DNA of 64,000 bases from the NCBI RefSeq assembly GCF_021223605.1, contig NZ_CP075175.1, positions 496,001 through 560,000 on the forward strand, given 5' to 3'. Shown piece after piece: positions 55,379-64,000 of the stretch (its first letter is position 1; each line of letters begins with the position of its first letter). Source of the stretch: Paenibacillus sp. 481 (GTDB lineage: Bacteria; Bacillota; Bacilli; Paenibacillales; Paenibacillaceae). The translations under genes were made by a program, and so were the position numbers. Under the pieces are notes generated by a model. That model had not been told where the DNA came from. It made no database searches and saw only the letters and a program-made list of their open reading frames with translations.

Positions 55379-58043
55379 CTCCTCGCCCTCCCAGAATGAG
55401 CAGCGTCTGCTCCATCGTGTCGAATCCCTCGTCCATTTTTTCGTTGTCCGCGATATCTAGAGATGTATCCTCTTCACCGCTCTCCAACCGCTTTACATAG
55501 CCGCTGAGCGCCGACACCGTCGTATACTGGAACATGACAGCTACAGCGATTTCGCGGTCGAAAGCTTCATTCAGCTTGTTGACGACTTGCACAAGTTGAA
55601 ACGAGTTACCTCCAAGATCAAAGAACGTATCATTCACACCAACCCGTTCTTCACTAACACCTAATACTTCGGCCCATATGCGGACCAACATTTTCTCAAT
55701 ATCTCCTTGAGGCGCAACATATTGCTTGCCGGTTAGGACATGCTCCTTCGGATTAGGCAAAGCCTTCGTATCCAACTTGCCATTGGCCGTAACAGGCAGC
55801 TGCTCCAAGCGGACAAAATAGGCCGGAATCATATAGGCCGGCAACTGTGCAGTCAAATCATCCCGCAGCACAGTGGCGGTCAATTCCGTAGGGCCCGTGT
55901 AGTAAGCACACAACATGTTCTGCCCATTCTCATCCTCACGCACAAGCACAACCGCTTCCCGAACATCCTCACGCTGACGCAACAATAACTCAATTTCCCC
56001 AGGCTCGATACGGTACCCGCGCACCTTCACTTGGTCGTCTTGACGACCTAAGTATTCCAATGTTCCGTCCTCGCGCCAACGGCCTAGATCTCCCGTCCGG
56101 TATAGCCGTTCCCCGTCAATAAACGGATGCGGTACGAACTTTTCCGTCGTCAGATCGGGTCTGCCGAGATAGCCGCGGGCCAATCCTACGCCGGAAACGC
56201 ATATTTCCCCTGACACGCCGAGCGGCTGCAACTGAAGATGTCGATCCAACACATACACCAAGGTGTTGTCGATCGGTCGGCCAATCGGTATCACGCCTGC
56301 TCCCGTCTGAATCTCGACATACGTCGTGACGACCGTATTTTCGGTCGGCCCATAATTGTTGAACAACCGATAGCTACCTGGCTTGTATCTCTTCAGGCGA
56401 TCCCCGCCCGTCAGCAATATTCGCAAGGATGCTAATTTCGGATCATGCAGTTCCATAAACTGCTCACACATCATCGTTGGCAAAAAGGCGATCGTAATGC
56501 CCTGCTCCACAAAAAAGTCGTTCAGCTTCTTCGCATCCAACCGAACATTAGCAGGCACAACGTGGATCGACGCACCTGCTAGAAGATAAGGAAACACTTC
56601 CCATACCGACGCATCAAAGCCAAAGCCAGCGTACTTGATGCTACGATCCGATGCCACGACGTCGTAGGCACGATTATGCCATAATGCCAGATTGACAAGT
56701 GATCGATGCTCGATCATCACGCCTTTCGGGCGCCCAGTAGAACCGGACGTGTAAATGACATAGGCGAGATCGTGCGGACCATAAGCAATTGGCACGTTAT
56801 CTGCTGGGATATCAGCTGCATACAAGTCGGCGTCATCCAGACAGATTACAACGCTGTTCCCCGATATCCTTGCTGCATAATCCCGCTGCGTTAGCACCGC
56901 TGTCGCACGGCTGTCCTCCACCATAAACGAGAGCCGTTCGTCCGGATATTCCGGATCTATCGGCAGAAACGCTCCGCCTGCCTTGATCGTGGCAAGCATA
57001 CTAATCATCATGTCGGGAGAGGGGCCAAATAGCAGCCCCACGACATCCCCCGTTCTCACTCCACTTGCCTGCAGCTTCCGTGCCAATTGATTGGCCTTCG
57101 CGTTAAGCTGACCGTACGTCAGTGTAACGTCCCCACAGACGACAGCCGGAGCATGCGGCGTACTCGCCGCATGCTGTTCAAGCCATTGCTGCACAGATTG
57201 CTGCTGTGGATAATCCACGGAGCAGCCAGCCAATGTACCGAGCAGCCGCTCTTTCTCCCCGGGAAGCAGCAAGTTGATACTGTGCAGCGGCTGATCCGGA
57301 TTCGCCAATGCTTCCCGTAGGAAGATGGTGAAGCGGGCGAACACGCCCGCGATCGTCTCCTTCCGGTAAAGCCGCGCATTATATTTGACGACGACGCAAA
57401 TTTCCTCTTGCGTGCGTCGGAAAGCGAACAAGCTCGTCCATTTTGCGTTGGCAAAGTAATGCTCGTCATGAATGTTTTCCAACAGCAGCGCCGTTTCGAA
57501 CAGCGGGTGAGCGAGCGGGTCATCTGTCGGCAGCCCTAACTGTTCAGCCGCGATTTCCATCGGATAGCTCTGATGCTCTACAGCCGTCACGATCGTCTCC
57601 TGCATCTGAAACAAGCACTCCCTGAAAGAGAGCGGCCCCTCTGTTTGAACACGCAGCGGAAGCACAGCATTGATGAATTCCGCTTCCTCCTGCTGCTTGT
57701 AAATCGGGGTACCCAGCACAACTTCACCGCAATTCGCCATTCTACCGAGCAACGAAGCGAGCGCGGCGGCCAGTACAACGTGAAGCTTCGAATCCGCCCC
57801 GGCGCTTACTTGTAACAGACGCGAAACCAAATCTTCAGGGAAGCAAAATGAAGCTTCTTCCTGTGCCCGCTCTGTTCCTCGCGCATAATCGTATGGAAAG
57901 CTGCTCTTTTCATATTTGCCGGACAATTTGGACAGCCAATATTCCCGTTCCTTGCTTTTTTGTGAAGCTGCTACCGCCAGCCGATCCAACCGTTTTTCCG
58001 ACATCGGTGCTATTCCTCCCTCTTCTCCGTCATACCGACTCAT
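55371..58043 (-). CDS. NRPS-D: half-C, A, PCP (Leu-like code)
   Basis: This 890-aa single-module NRPS begins with only the C-terminal lobe of a condensation domain (about 20-265), with no HHxxxDG. The A domain (about 285-775) has YTSGSTGRPKG (about 434), FDASVWE (about 479), NNYGPTE, GRQDDQVKVRGYRIEPGEIE and the A10 lysine in NGKLDTKAL. PCP has GGNSF (about 813). Reading pocket positions by alignment to GrsA gives D-A-W-?-L-G-N-V-V-K, closest to the leucine code DAWFLGNVVK; position four is uncertain. It overlaps PKS-E by four bases (ATGA). A second start at 58004 (MSEKRL, with GGGAGGA upstream) is possible. Confidence 0.92.
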   Translation of the reverse strand: MSRYDGEEGGIAPMSEKRLDRLAVAASQKSKEREYWLSKLSGKYEKSSFPYDYARGTERAQEEASFCFPEDLVSRLLQVSAGADSKLHVVLAAALASLLGRMANCGEVVLGTPIYKQQEEAEFINAVLPLRVQTEGPLSFRECLFQMQETIVTAVEHQSYPMEIAAEQLGLPTDDPLAHPLFETALLLENIHDEHYFANAKWTSLFAFRRTQEEICVVVKYNARLYRKETIAGVFARFTIFLREALANPDQPLHSINLLLPGEKERLLGTLAGCSVDYPQQQSVQQWLEQHAASTPHAPAVVCGDVTLTYGQLNAKANQLARKLQASGVRTGDVVGLLFGPSPDMMISMLATIKAGGAFLPIDPEYPDERLSFMVEDSRATAVLTQRDYAARISGNSVVICLDDADLYAADIPADNVPIAYGPHDLAYVIYTSGSTGRPKGVMIEHRSLVNLALWHNRAYDVVASDRSIKYAGFGFDASVWEVFPYLLAGASIHVVPANVRLDAKKLNDFFVEQGITIAFLPTMMCEQFMELHDPKLASLRILLTGGDRLKRYKPGSYRLFNNYGPTENTVVTTYVEIQTGAGVIPIGRPIDNTLVYVLDRHLQLQPLGVSGEICVSGVGLARGYLGRPDLTTEKFVPHPFIDGERLYRTGDLGRWREDGTLEYLGRQDDQVKVRGYRIEPGEIELLLRQREDVREAVVLVREDENGQNMLCAYYTGPTELTATVLRDDLTAQLPAYMIPAYFVRLEQLPVTANGKLDTKALPNPKEHVLTGKQYVAPQGDIEKMLVRIWAEVLGVSEERVGVNDTFFDLGGNSFQLVQVVNKLNEAFDREIAVAVMFQYTTVSALSGYVKRLESGEEDTSLDIADNEKMDEGFDTMEQTLLILGGRGDD

Positions 58044-61000
58044 AAACCAAAATCTCCTCTTGCTTCGGCGAGGTACACCGGCTGCGGCTCCGCCAAATCA
58101 TGTCCAATTGCAACATCTTTCAATTGCTTGTGCGGATTAGCCAACACGTCGGACACGATATCCTGCAAGTAAGCCGCATAACGCTCGATCGTTTCCCGCT
58201 GGAACAGGCGGGTACTATATTCGAGCTTGAACAACAATCGATCTCCGTCCTCTTCCCCGATAAGTGACAAATCAAAGTGAGAAGCATCATGAATGTACGT
58301 ATAAGGCTTCAACGTCAGTCCAGGAATGCTCATCTCCGGATTTTGCATATTTTGCAGTGCAAACACGACATCGAAGATTGGATTGCGTGCCAAGTCGCGC
58401 TCTATACCAAGTTGCTTCACCATCTCTTCAAACTGGTAATCCTGATGTTCAAATGCGTCCAGCGTCGTCGCCCGCACGGATTGAAGCAATTCGCTAAAGC
58501 TCATTTCTTCACTCGTCCGGCTTCGGAGTGGAAGCATGTTGACGAACTTACCGATAATAAGCTGCAAGGATTGCTGTTTTCTGCCCACAATCGGCGTTCC
58601 GACCGTAATGTCATCCTGCGCGCTGACTTTAGCCAACATCACGTTGAAGACAGCGAGAAGAGCCATGAACAGGGTCACGTCTTCTTGTAAGCAAAGTGCT
58701 TTCAACGCCTTCGTCTGCTCCGCATCCAACGTGAATGGAACGAGACTGCCCGTGAAACTTCTTTGTGCCGGTCGAGGATAGTCGGTGCGCAAGGACAATG
58801 GCTCCGCATCCTTCAGTTGTTCCAACCAGTACGCCCCTAGGTGCTGCATTTCCCCTGTTTCCATGAGTCGGTTCTGCCACTCGGAAAAATCTTTATATTG
58901 CAGCGTCAGTTCAGCCAACTCGCGGCCAGCGTACAGCGTCATAAAGTCGTTGATCAAAATATCCTGCGACAAGCCGTCTGACACAATATGATGCAAATCC
59001 ACCATCAGCACGTGTCGTTCTTCTCCGAGCTTGATCAAGCCGGCCCGCATCAACGGTGCTTGGCTTAAATCAAACGGCCGTACGAATCGGGTTACCGCGG
59101 TACGAATCTGTGCATCCATCACAGCCGCTCCACCATGTGGCAGGTCATCGCTAGTAAAGTCCTCATATTCGCTCACAAAATCAATCGTTTCATGAATATG
59201 CTGCATCGGTTTACCATCGATCAACTCGAACGACGTGCGCAAGCTTTCATGGCGCTCCACCAGCTTCTGCAAGGTCAACTCCAACCGCTCGCGATCAAGC
59301 GGTCCTTCCAAAATACCTGCGACAATTTCGTTATATCCTGTATGTCCCTGCTCCATTTGCTGAATTAAATAGAGACGCTTCTGGGCGGAGGACAACTCGT
59401 AATATGGCCGTACCTCGGCTCGCTCGATTTCGTGATAGACACTCCGCTCTGCCTCATCCATAAAAGCGGACAATTGCCGTACGTTCGATCTATTAAAGAA
59501 AGTCGGTAAGTCAATTTCGACTTGAAATTGTTTATGGATCGCGGACACGACTGTAATCGCTTTAAGCGAGTCGCCCCCCAGCTCGAAAAAGTCATCCTGT
59601 ACGCCGATTTGCTCGATACGGAAAAATTGCTCCCACATCTGGCACAACTTGCGTTCTGTTTCCGTTTGCGGCGCTTCGTAATCCGCGCTTATTGCAGGAC
59701 GAGCATAGTAGGTCCCATCCCCTGCACGCTCGGCATCTCCACCGATCTGTTCCGCTTTACGCTCCACCCATTTTTCAATCCGCGCTTGTAAATCGGCGGT
59801 GGAAACGACAATTTGATTGACCTCACCCAAGGTCAAAATGCGCTGCAACAGCTCGACTCCTTCTGCCGGAGCGATGAGTAAGTCAGAAATCGAAGCGCCA
59901 GCTTGGCCGCGAATCTTCTGATCTTCTTCTAACTGCCACCCGTCCCAGTTAACGCTTGTCCACGGCACGCGATGGCGACGATTGTGCTCATGTACGAATG
60001 AATCCAAGAAATGGTTCGCCGCAGAGTAGATGAAAAATCCTAAACCTCCCAAAATCGGCGACAACGAAGACGTTAGCAAGCAAAAATCGAGTTCTTTTCC
60101 GTCCAGCACTTGCTCCAAGACATACAAACCGTGCATTTTCGAACGGAAATGCTGCTCACACAGTTGCTGATCCGTCTCCTCCAACATGCGGAAAGCTAGA
60201 TCTCCTGTCACTCCCGCCGCGTAAATAACGCCGTTTAACGGGCCGAACGTGCTCTCGGCCTCCGCAATAACGGCTTCCATTTGCGCCGCATCGGCCACAT
60301 CTGCGGATAGCGTCAGCACTTGTGCCCCATACGATTCCAGCTCGCGTATTTTGTTAATTTTTTTGCTAATCGCATCGTCGTCCGCATGGTCTGATAGCCA
60401 ACCGTCCCATTGATCGCGCGATGGAAAATGAGAACGGCTAGTCAGAACAAGCTTGGCCTGCACGGTGCGGGCCATAAATTCACTCAACACGAGTCCGATA
60501 TGCCCCATGCCGCCTGTTAACAAATAGACACCGCCTTGACGTAAACCCGTCGCGGCATTAGCCGCTTGCTTCACCTTGACTGGTTCGTAGGCCTGCACCC
60601 AGCGTTGCTGGTCACGGTAAGCGATCGCCAACGCAAAGCTGTCATCTTCAAATTCAGCCAGCAGTTGCCCCTGCAAGCGATCCCGCTGCCAAGTACCCAC
60701 TTCCGGCAGGACGATGTCGATACTGCGACAGCGCACGTTCGGCAGCTCCTGAGAAATGACCCGACACGGACCAAGCACGGTTGCTTTGTCTGAGTAGACA
60801 ACGGATTCGCCAGCGACGGCTTGCATTTGATTCGTCAGCACCCATATCCGCACTTGTTCGCCGATCATTTGCTTTTTCAATACTTGTGCAAGATACAACA
60901 TGCTGTAAAAACCGAGCTCCTGCACGCGCTGTTTCCACGCTGCGCCGTTCTCCTGTTGCGACGGAATATTCGGTATGCTCGATATGCCCCAAGCGTGCAA

Positions 61001-64000
61001 GATGCGGTCAGGAACGATGTTCTGCGTGCGCAAGTCTGCAAATAGCGCGGTATAGTCCGCGGCTTGACTTGGATTGATGGTGTAACGTAAGTCTCCTGCG
61101 GCCGCAAACTCACTACCTGCGCCGACGGTGATGATTTGTATGTCCTGCCGCGCAAGCAACGCGGACAATTCCGCGGACAATCCGCACTCGTCTGCAAAAA
61201 TGAGCCACACTTTCTTTTCCGCTGCTACTCCCGTTTCCTGAACATCGACATCGACATCGACATCAGTCACAGTCACAGGCACTGGCAGCATTTCTTTCTT
61301 CCAAGTCGGTAAATAGAACCAGTCATCCAAGTTAGCCTTTTTGCCCAACCCGACTGCCGCCTGCTCTCCATGTTGCTTGCCTGTGTGCTGTGACTTGGAC
61401 CCACTGCCTTCGATCCAATAGTGCTGCCGTTCGAATGGATAGTGTGGTAATGACACCATCGTGCGCGTGTCTGAATGGAACGACTTCCAATCAATGCGCT
61501 GACCATAGAGCCATAGCCTACCGACCCGATTGAGTAAAAAGGCGCTATCGCAAACACGTATTTGTGGGTTTCGCACCAAATTGAGCACTTGCTGCCCATT
61601 CCCGCTGTCGATGTACCGCCGGACGAGCAGTGTCAAGTCTTGACCAGGTCCGATTTCCACAAATAAGCGATTTGGTTCTTGCGCAAGCTTGCTGACGCCA
61701 TCTGCAAAGCGGACGGTGTCTGTCATGTGCCGAACCCAGTAGTTAGGATCGCAGGACTCTTCCGCTGTCATCCAAGTTCCTGTCGTCGTAGAAACGTACG
61801 GAATAACCGGCGGATGAAGACGTACATGCTGCATCACTTCGGCAAACTCGCTAGCAACAGCGTTCATCATCGCAGAGTGTGCCGCCGTCGCAACTGGCAG
61901 GCGCATGCACAAATATTTTTGGGCCTTCATACTAGTCTCGAAGGCATCGATTTGTTCATTTGTCCCTGATACGATACAAGATGGCCCGTTAACGACGGCC
62001 AATGACACGCCTGGGGACAGAAGCGGTTGCAGTTCTTGCTCGGTTAACGGCACGCTGAGCATGGCGCCAGCTGGCACGCGCTGCATGAGCGATCCACGCA
62101 GCACGATAAGTCGCAGCGCGTCTTCCAGCGAAAATACGCCAGCTAGACAAGCGGCCACAAATTCGCCGAAGCTATAGCCGATCATCGCATCTGGCTTCAC
62201 GCCCCATTTCAGCAATAGACGCGCAAGGGCGTATTCAAAGCTGAAGATGACAGGCTGAATATACTCCGTTCGGTTCAGCTTCTCGACGGCTTCGCCATCT
62301 GCGTGCACCGCAGTAGACGCATCCGTCGTATCGTCCCGCTCCGTCGTTTCCGCGGGGTACAATATAGCTTTCATATCCGCACCAGTTATATCGCGGTATA
62401 TTTCGAAACATCGATCTAGCTCTGCACGGAACAGCGGTTCGTTCTCGTACAAATCGCGCCCCATGTTGACGTACTGCCCGCCTTGCCCAGAGAACATGAA
62501 CACGAGCGATGGACGTGCATCTATCGCAGCAAAAGACTGCATTTTGCGTTCGTCGAACTTAGCAGGCTCACCATCCGTCGCGGTAATCGGCGTCAATGCT
62601 TCCACTGCTTCCTGAGCCGTCTCACATACGAGTATGCGCCGGTAGCGGAAATCCGCACGTCCCGTTTGCAGCGTGTAAGCCACATCGGCCAGATTAGCCT
62701 CCGGATTCGCCTTCATAAACGCACCAAGGTTAAGCGTCATCGTATCAAGCGCAGACGTCGTGCGAGCGGACAGCGTAATCAGCTTGGCTGGCCGACCTGC
62801 ATCGGAAATGGCCCGATCTGGTGCCTTTTCCAGCACCACATGCGCATTCGTGCCACCAATTCCGAAAGAACTGACCCCAGCTCGTAGCGGATAATTGTCG
62901 TTCTTCCATTCCGTCAGTGCAGTATTGACCACAAACGGGCTGTTCGCGAAATCGATGTTCGGATTCGCGCTTTCAAAGTGCAGGCTTGGCGGAATTTGCT
63001 TATGGGAAAGCGCAAGCACCGTCTTAATCAAGCCGGTAACACCAGCTGCGGCGTCCAAATGGCCGACATTGGTCTTGACAGATCCGATGCGGCAGTAGCC
63101 CGTTTCGCTGGTGGCATACGCCTTAGTCAACGCCTCGATTTCGATCGGATCACCGAGCGTCGTCCCCGTTCCGTGCGCTTCCACGTAACTAATGCTCGCC
63201 GCCGGAATACGCGCCGATGCCAACGCTTTCCGGATGACTTCCGCCTGTCCTTGAACGCTTGGCGCCGTATAGCCGACCTTGCGGCTACCGTCATTGTTAA
63301 TCGCCGAGCCTTTAATAACGGCATACACGCGATCCCCGTCCGCCAGTGCCTTGTCCAACGGTTTCAGCACGACGCAGCCTGCCCCGTCGCCACCTATCGT
63401 TCCTCGTGCCTTGGCGTCGAAGGCGCGACAATGACCGTCTGGGGACTTAACCATTCCTTCTTGGTACAAGTAACCCGATTTCAGTGGCAGCAACACCGAC
63501 GCTCCGCCTGCGATAGCCATATCGCAATCGCCATTGCGAATAGACTGACACGCCAAATGAACGGCAACGAGCGAGGTCGAGCATGCTGTCTGTACGCTCA
63601 AGGCCGGGCCTTTTAAGTTCAGCTTATGGGCAATACGTGTGCTGACCGTGTACAAGTCGTTGAGTGTATCCAGCTCGAACATGTCAGATAAATCACCATG
63701 TAAACGATCGGACAACTGCGTGAGCCAATGAAAGTTATTCGTAACACCAGCGTATAGACCGATCTGCCCACCGTATTGTCCAGGATCACAACCCGCGTCC
63801 TCCAACGCGTTCCACACGCTTTCGTGCAACAGACGGATCTGCGGGTCCATGACGGTTGCTTGGTCGGGACTATAGCCGAAGAAAGCCGGGTCGAATTTTT
63901 CGACGTTTGTCAACACACCTTTTGCCTTAACAAAATTAGGACGCTGCAACATTTCATGATCGTAGCCAAACTCGGCCAATTCTTCATCTGTGAAAAACGA
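58040..64000 (-). CDS. PKS-E: KS-AT-KR-ACP-C, 5' end outside window
   Basis: The frame runs off the right edge; 1986 residues are visible, starting inside the KS at SFFTDEELAEF. KS has ACSTSL (visible residue about 140), EAHGTGTTLGDP and NVGHLDAAAG. The AT is unusual: GYSFGEF (about 609) for GHSxGE, and TAAH where the other ATs have HAFH, so a non-malonyl extender is possible. KR has GGMGHIG (about 1164) and IYSAANHF. ACP has GGDSL (about 1477). A complete C domain with HHIVSDG (about 1669) ends the protein and should join the chain to the NRPS-D amino acid. A hexamer repeat lies in the KR N-terminal part (61241-61282). Confidence 0.93.
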   Translation of the reverse strand, partial: SFFTDEELAEFGYDHEMLQRPNFVKAKGVLTNVEKFDPAFFGYSPDQATVMDPQIRLLHESVWNALEDAGCDPGQYGGQIGLYAGVTNNFHWLTQLSDRLHGDLSDMFELDTLNDLYTVSTRIAHKLNLKGPALSVQTACSTSLVAVHLACQSIRNGDCDMAIAGGASVLLPLKSGYLYQEGMVKSPDGHCRAFDAKARGTIGGDGAGCVVLKPLDKALADGDRVYAVIKGSAINNDGSRKVGYTAPSVQGQAEVIRKALASARIPAASISYVEAHGTGTTLGDPIEIEALTKAYATSETGYCRIGSVKTNVGHLDAAAGVTGLIKTVLALSHKQIPPSLHFESANPNIDFANSPFVVNTALTEWKNDNYPLRAGVSSFGIGGTNAHVVLEKAPDRAISDAGRPAKLITLSARTTSALDTMTLNLGAFMKANPEANLADVAYTLQTGRADFRYRRILVCETAQEAVEALTPITATDGEPAKFDERKMQSFAAIDARPSLVFMFSGQGGQYVNMGRDLYENEPLFRAELDRCFEIYRDITGADMKAILYPAETTERDDTTDASTAVHADGEAVEKLNRTEYIQPVIFSFEYALARLLLKWGVKPDAMIGYSFGEFVAACLAGVFSLEDALRLIVLRGSLMQRVPAGAMLSVPLTEQELQPLLSPGVSLAVVNGPSCIVSGTNEQIDAFETSMKAQKYLCMRLPVATAAHSAMMNAVASEFAEVMQHVRLHPPVIPYVSTTTGTWMTAEESCDPNYWVRHMTDTVRFADGVSKLAQEPNRLFVEIGPGQDLTLLVRRYIDSGNGQQVLNLVRNPQIRVCDSAFLLNRVGRLWLYGQRIDWKSFHSDTRTMVSLPHYPFERQHYWIEGSGSKSQHTGKQHGEQAAVGLGKKANLDDWFYLPTWKKEMLPVPVTVTDVDVDVDVQETGVAAEKKVWLIFADECGLSAELSALLARQDIQIITVGAGSEFAAAGDLRYTINPSQAADYTALFADLRTQNIVPDRILHAWGISSIPNIPSQQENGAAWKQRVQELGFYSMLYLAQVLKKQMIGEQVRIWVLTNQMQAVAGESVVYSDKATVLGPCRVISQELPNVRCRSIDIVLPEVGTWQRDRLQGQLLAEFEDDSFALAIAYRDQQRWVQAYEPVKVKQAANAATGLRQGGVYLLTGGMGHIGLVLSEFMARTVQAKLVLTSRSHFPSRDQWDGWLSDHADDDAISKKINKIRELESYGAQVLTLSADVADAAQMEAVIAEAESTFGPLNGVIYAAGVTGDLAFRMLEETDQQLCEQHFRSKMHGLYVLEQVLDGKELDFCLLTSSLSPILGGLGFFIYSAANHFLDSFVHEHNRRHRVPWTSVNWDGWQLEEDQKIRGQAGASISDLLIAPAEGVELLQRILTLGEVNQIVVSTADLQARIEKWVERKAEQIGGDAERAGDGTYYARPAISADYEAPQTETERKLCQMWEQFFRIEQIGVQDDFFELGGDSLKAITVVSAIHKQFQVEIDLPTFFNRSNVRQLSAFMDEAERSVYHEIERAEVRPYYELSSAQKRLYLIQQMEQGHTGYNEIVAGILEGPLDRERLELTLQKLVERHESLRTSFELIDGKPMQHIHETIDFVSEYEDFTSDDLPHGGAAVMDAQIRTAVTRFVRPFDLSQAPLMRAGLIKLGEERHVLMVDLHHIVSDGLSQDILINDFMTLYAGRELAELTLQYKDFSEWQNRLMETGEMQHLGAYWLEQLKDAEPLSLRTDYPRPAQRSFTGSLVPFTLDAEQTKALKALCLQEDVTLFMALLAVFNVMLAKVSAQDDITVGTPIVGRKQQSLQLIIGKFVNMLPLRSRTSEEMSFSELLQSVRATTLDAFEHQDYQFEEMVKQLGIERDLARNPIFDVVFALQNMQNPEMSIPGLTLKPYTYIHDASHFDLSLIGEEDGDRLLFKLEYSTRLFQRETIERYAAYLQDIVSDVLANPHKQLKDVAIGHDLAEPQPVYLAEARGDFGL
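61241..61282 (-). repeat. Hexanucleotide repeat within PKS-E
   Basis: Four GACATC-type hexamers (the first AACATC) are followed by AGTCAC, AGTCAC and AGGCAC. On the minus strand they encode alternating Val and Asp/Thr (VPVTVTDVDVDV) in the linker before the KR Rossmann fold. Confidence 0.88.

Noticed and set aside
36264..64000. Many plus-strand ORFs of 60-280 codons opposite the PKS/NRPS genes
   Set aside because: They lie antisense to intact, motif-rich domains in a codon-biased region; such shadows are expected and none has family motifs.

Overview
The window comes from the chromosome of an endospore-forming member of the Bacillota, most likely Paenibacillaceae (Paenibacillus-like). This rests on the fapR-plsX-fabHDG-acpP-fabF-rnc-smc-ftsY order, a ylbH-to-ylbN/rpmF block, spore genes (cotJABC, ylbJ) and a large modular PKS/NRPS locus. 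Species cannot be read from the sequence alone. No rRNA, tRNA, CRISPR array, transposase or phage gene was seen.

Region 1 (1-13250) is housekeeping. The 3' part of an MFS transporter gene converges on a long minus-strand operon for lipid synthesis and chromosome/secretion functions: fapR, plsX, fabH, fabD, fabG, acpP, fabF, rnc, smc, ftsY. A FapR-type operator sits on a sigma-A-like promoter at its head. Several of these genes appear to use TTG or GTG starts.

Region 2 (13400-19850) holds rpmF, yceD, tmcAL (ylbM), ylbL, ylbJ, coaD and rsmD, in alternating orientations. Region 3 (20000-33000) is accessory: an NAD(P)H oxidoreductase behind a promoter-embedded palindrome, an MFS exporter, a membrane GAF protein, a YitT-like protein, flavohaemoglobin hmp with a perfect FNR/CRP-type palindrome upstream, cotJABC, a short Crp/Fnr protein, and a two-gene unit of a DMFase-like protein and an alkaline phosphatase. 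Its spacers carry degenerate short tandem repeats.

Region 4 (33100-64000) is a biosynthetic gene cluster, all on the minus strand and running off the right edge. Transcription order is PKS-E (KS-AT-KR-ACP-C, 5' end missing), NRPS-D (half-C, A, PCP), PKS-C (KS-AT-KR-ACP), PKS-B (KS-AT-ACP-KS-AT-KR-ACP) and PKS-A (KS-AT-ACP-C-FkbH-ACP). After a strong terminator comes a tightly overlapped set: a BpsA-like (DUF43) branched-polyamine synthase, a GNAT acetyltransferase, a free-standing FkbH and a free-standing ACP. No thioesterase, DH or ER domain is visible. The genes suggest a hydroxylated/keto polyketide with one amino acid (Leu-like code). It appears to end in an unusual C-FkbH-ACP module whose C domain has Asn in place of the catalytic His, possibly joined to glycerate and/or a branched polyamine. 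This end module together with the bpsA operon is the best candidate for an undescribed system in the window.
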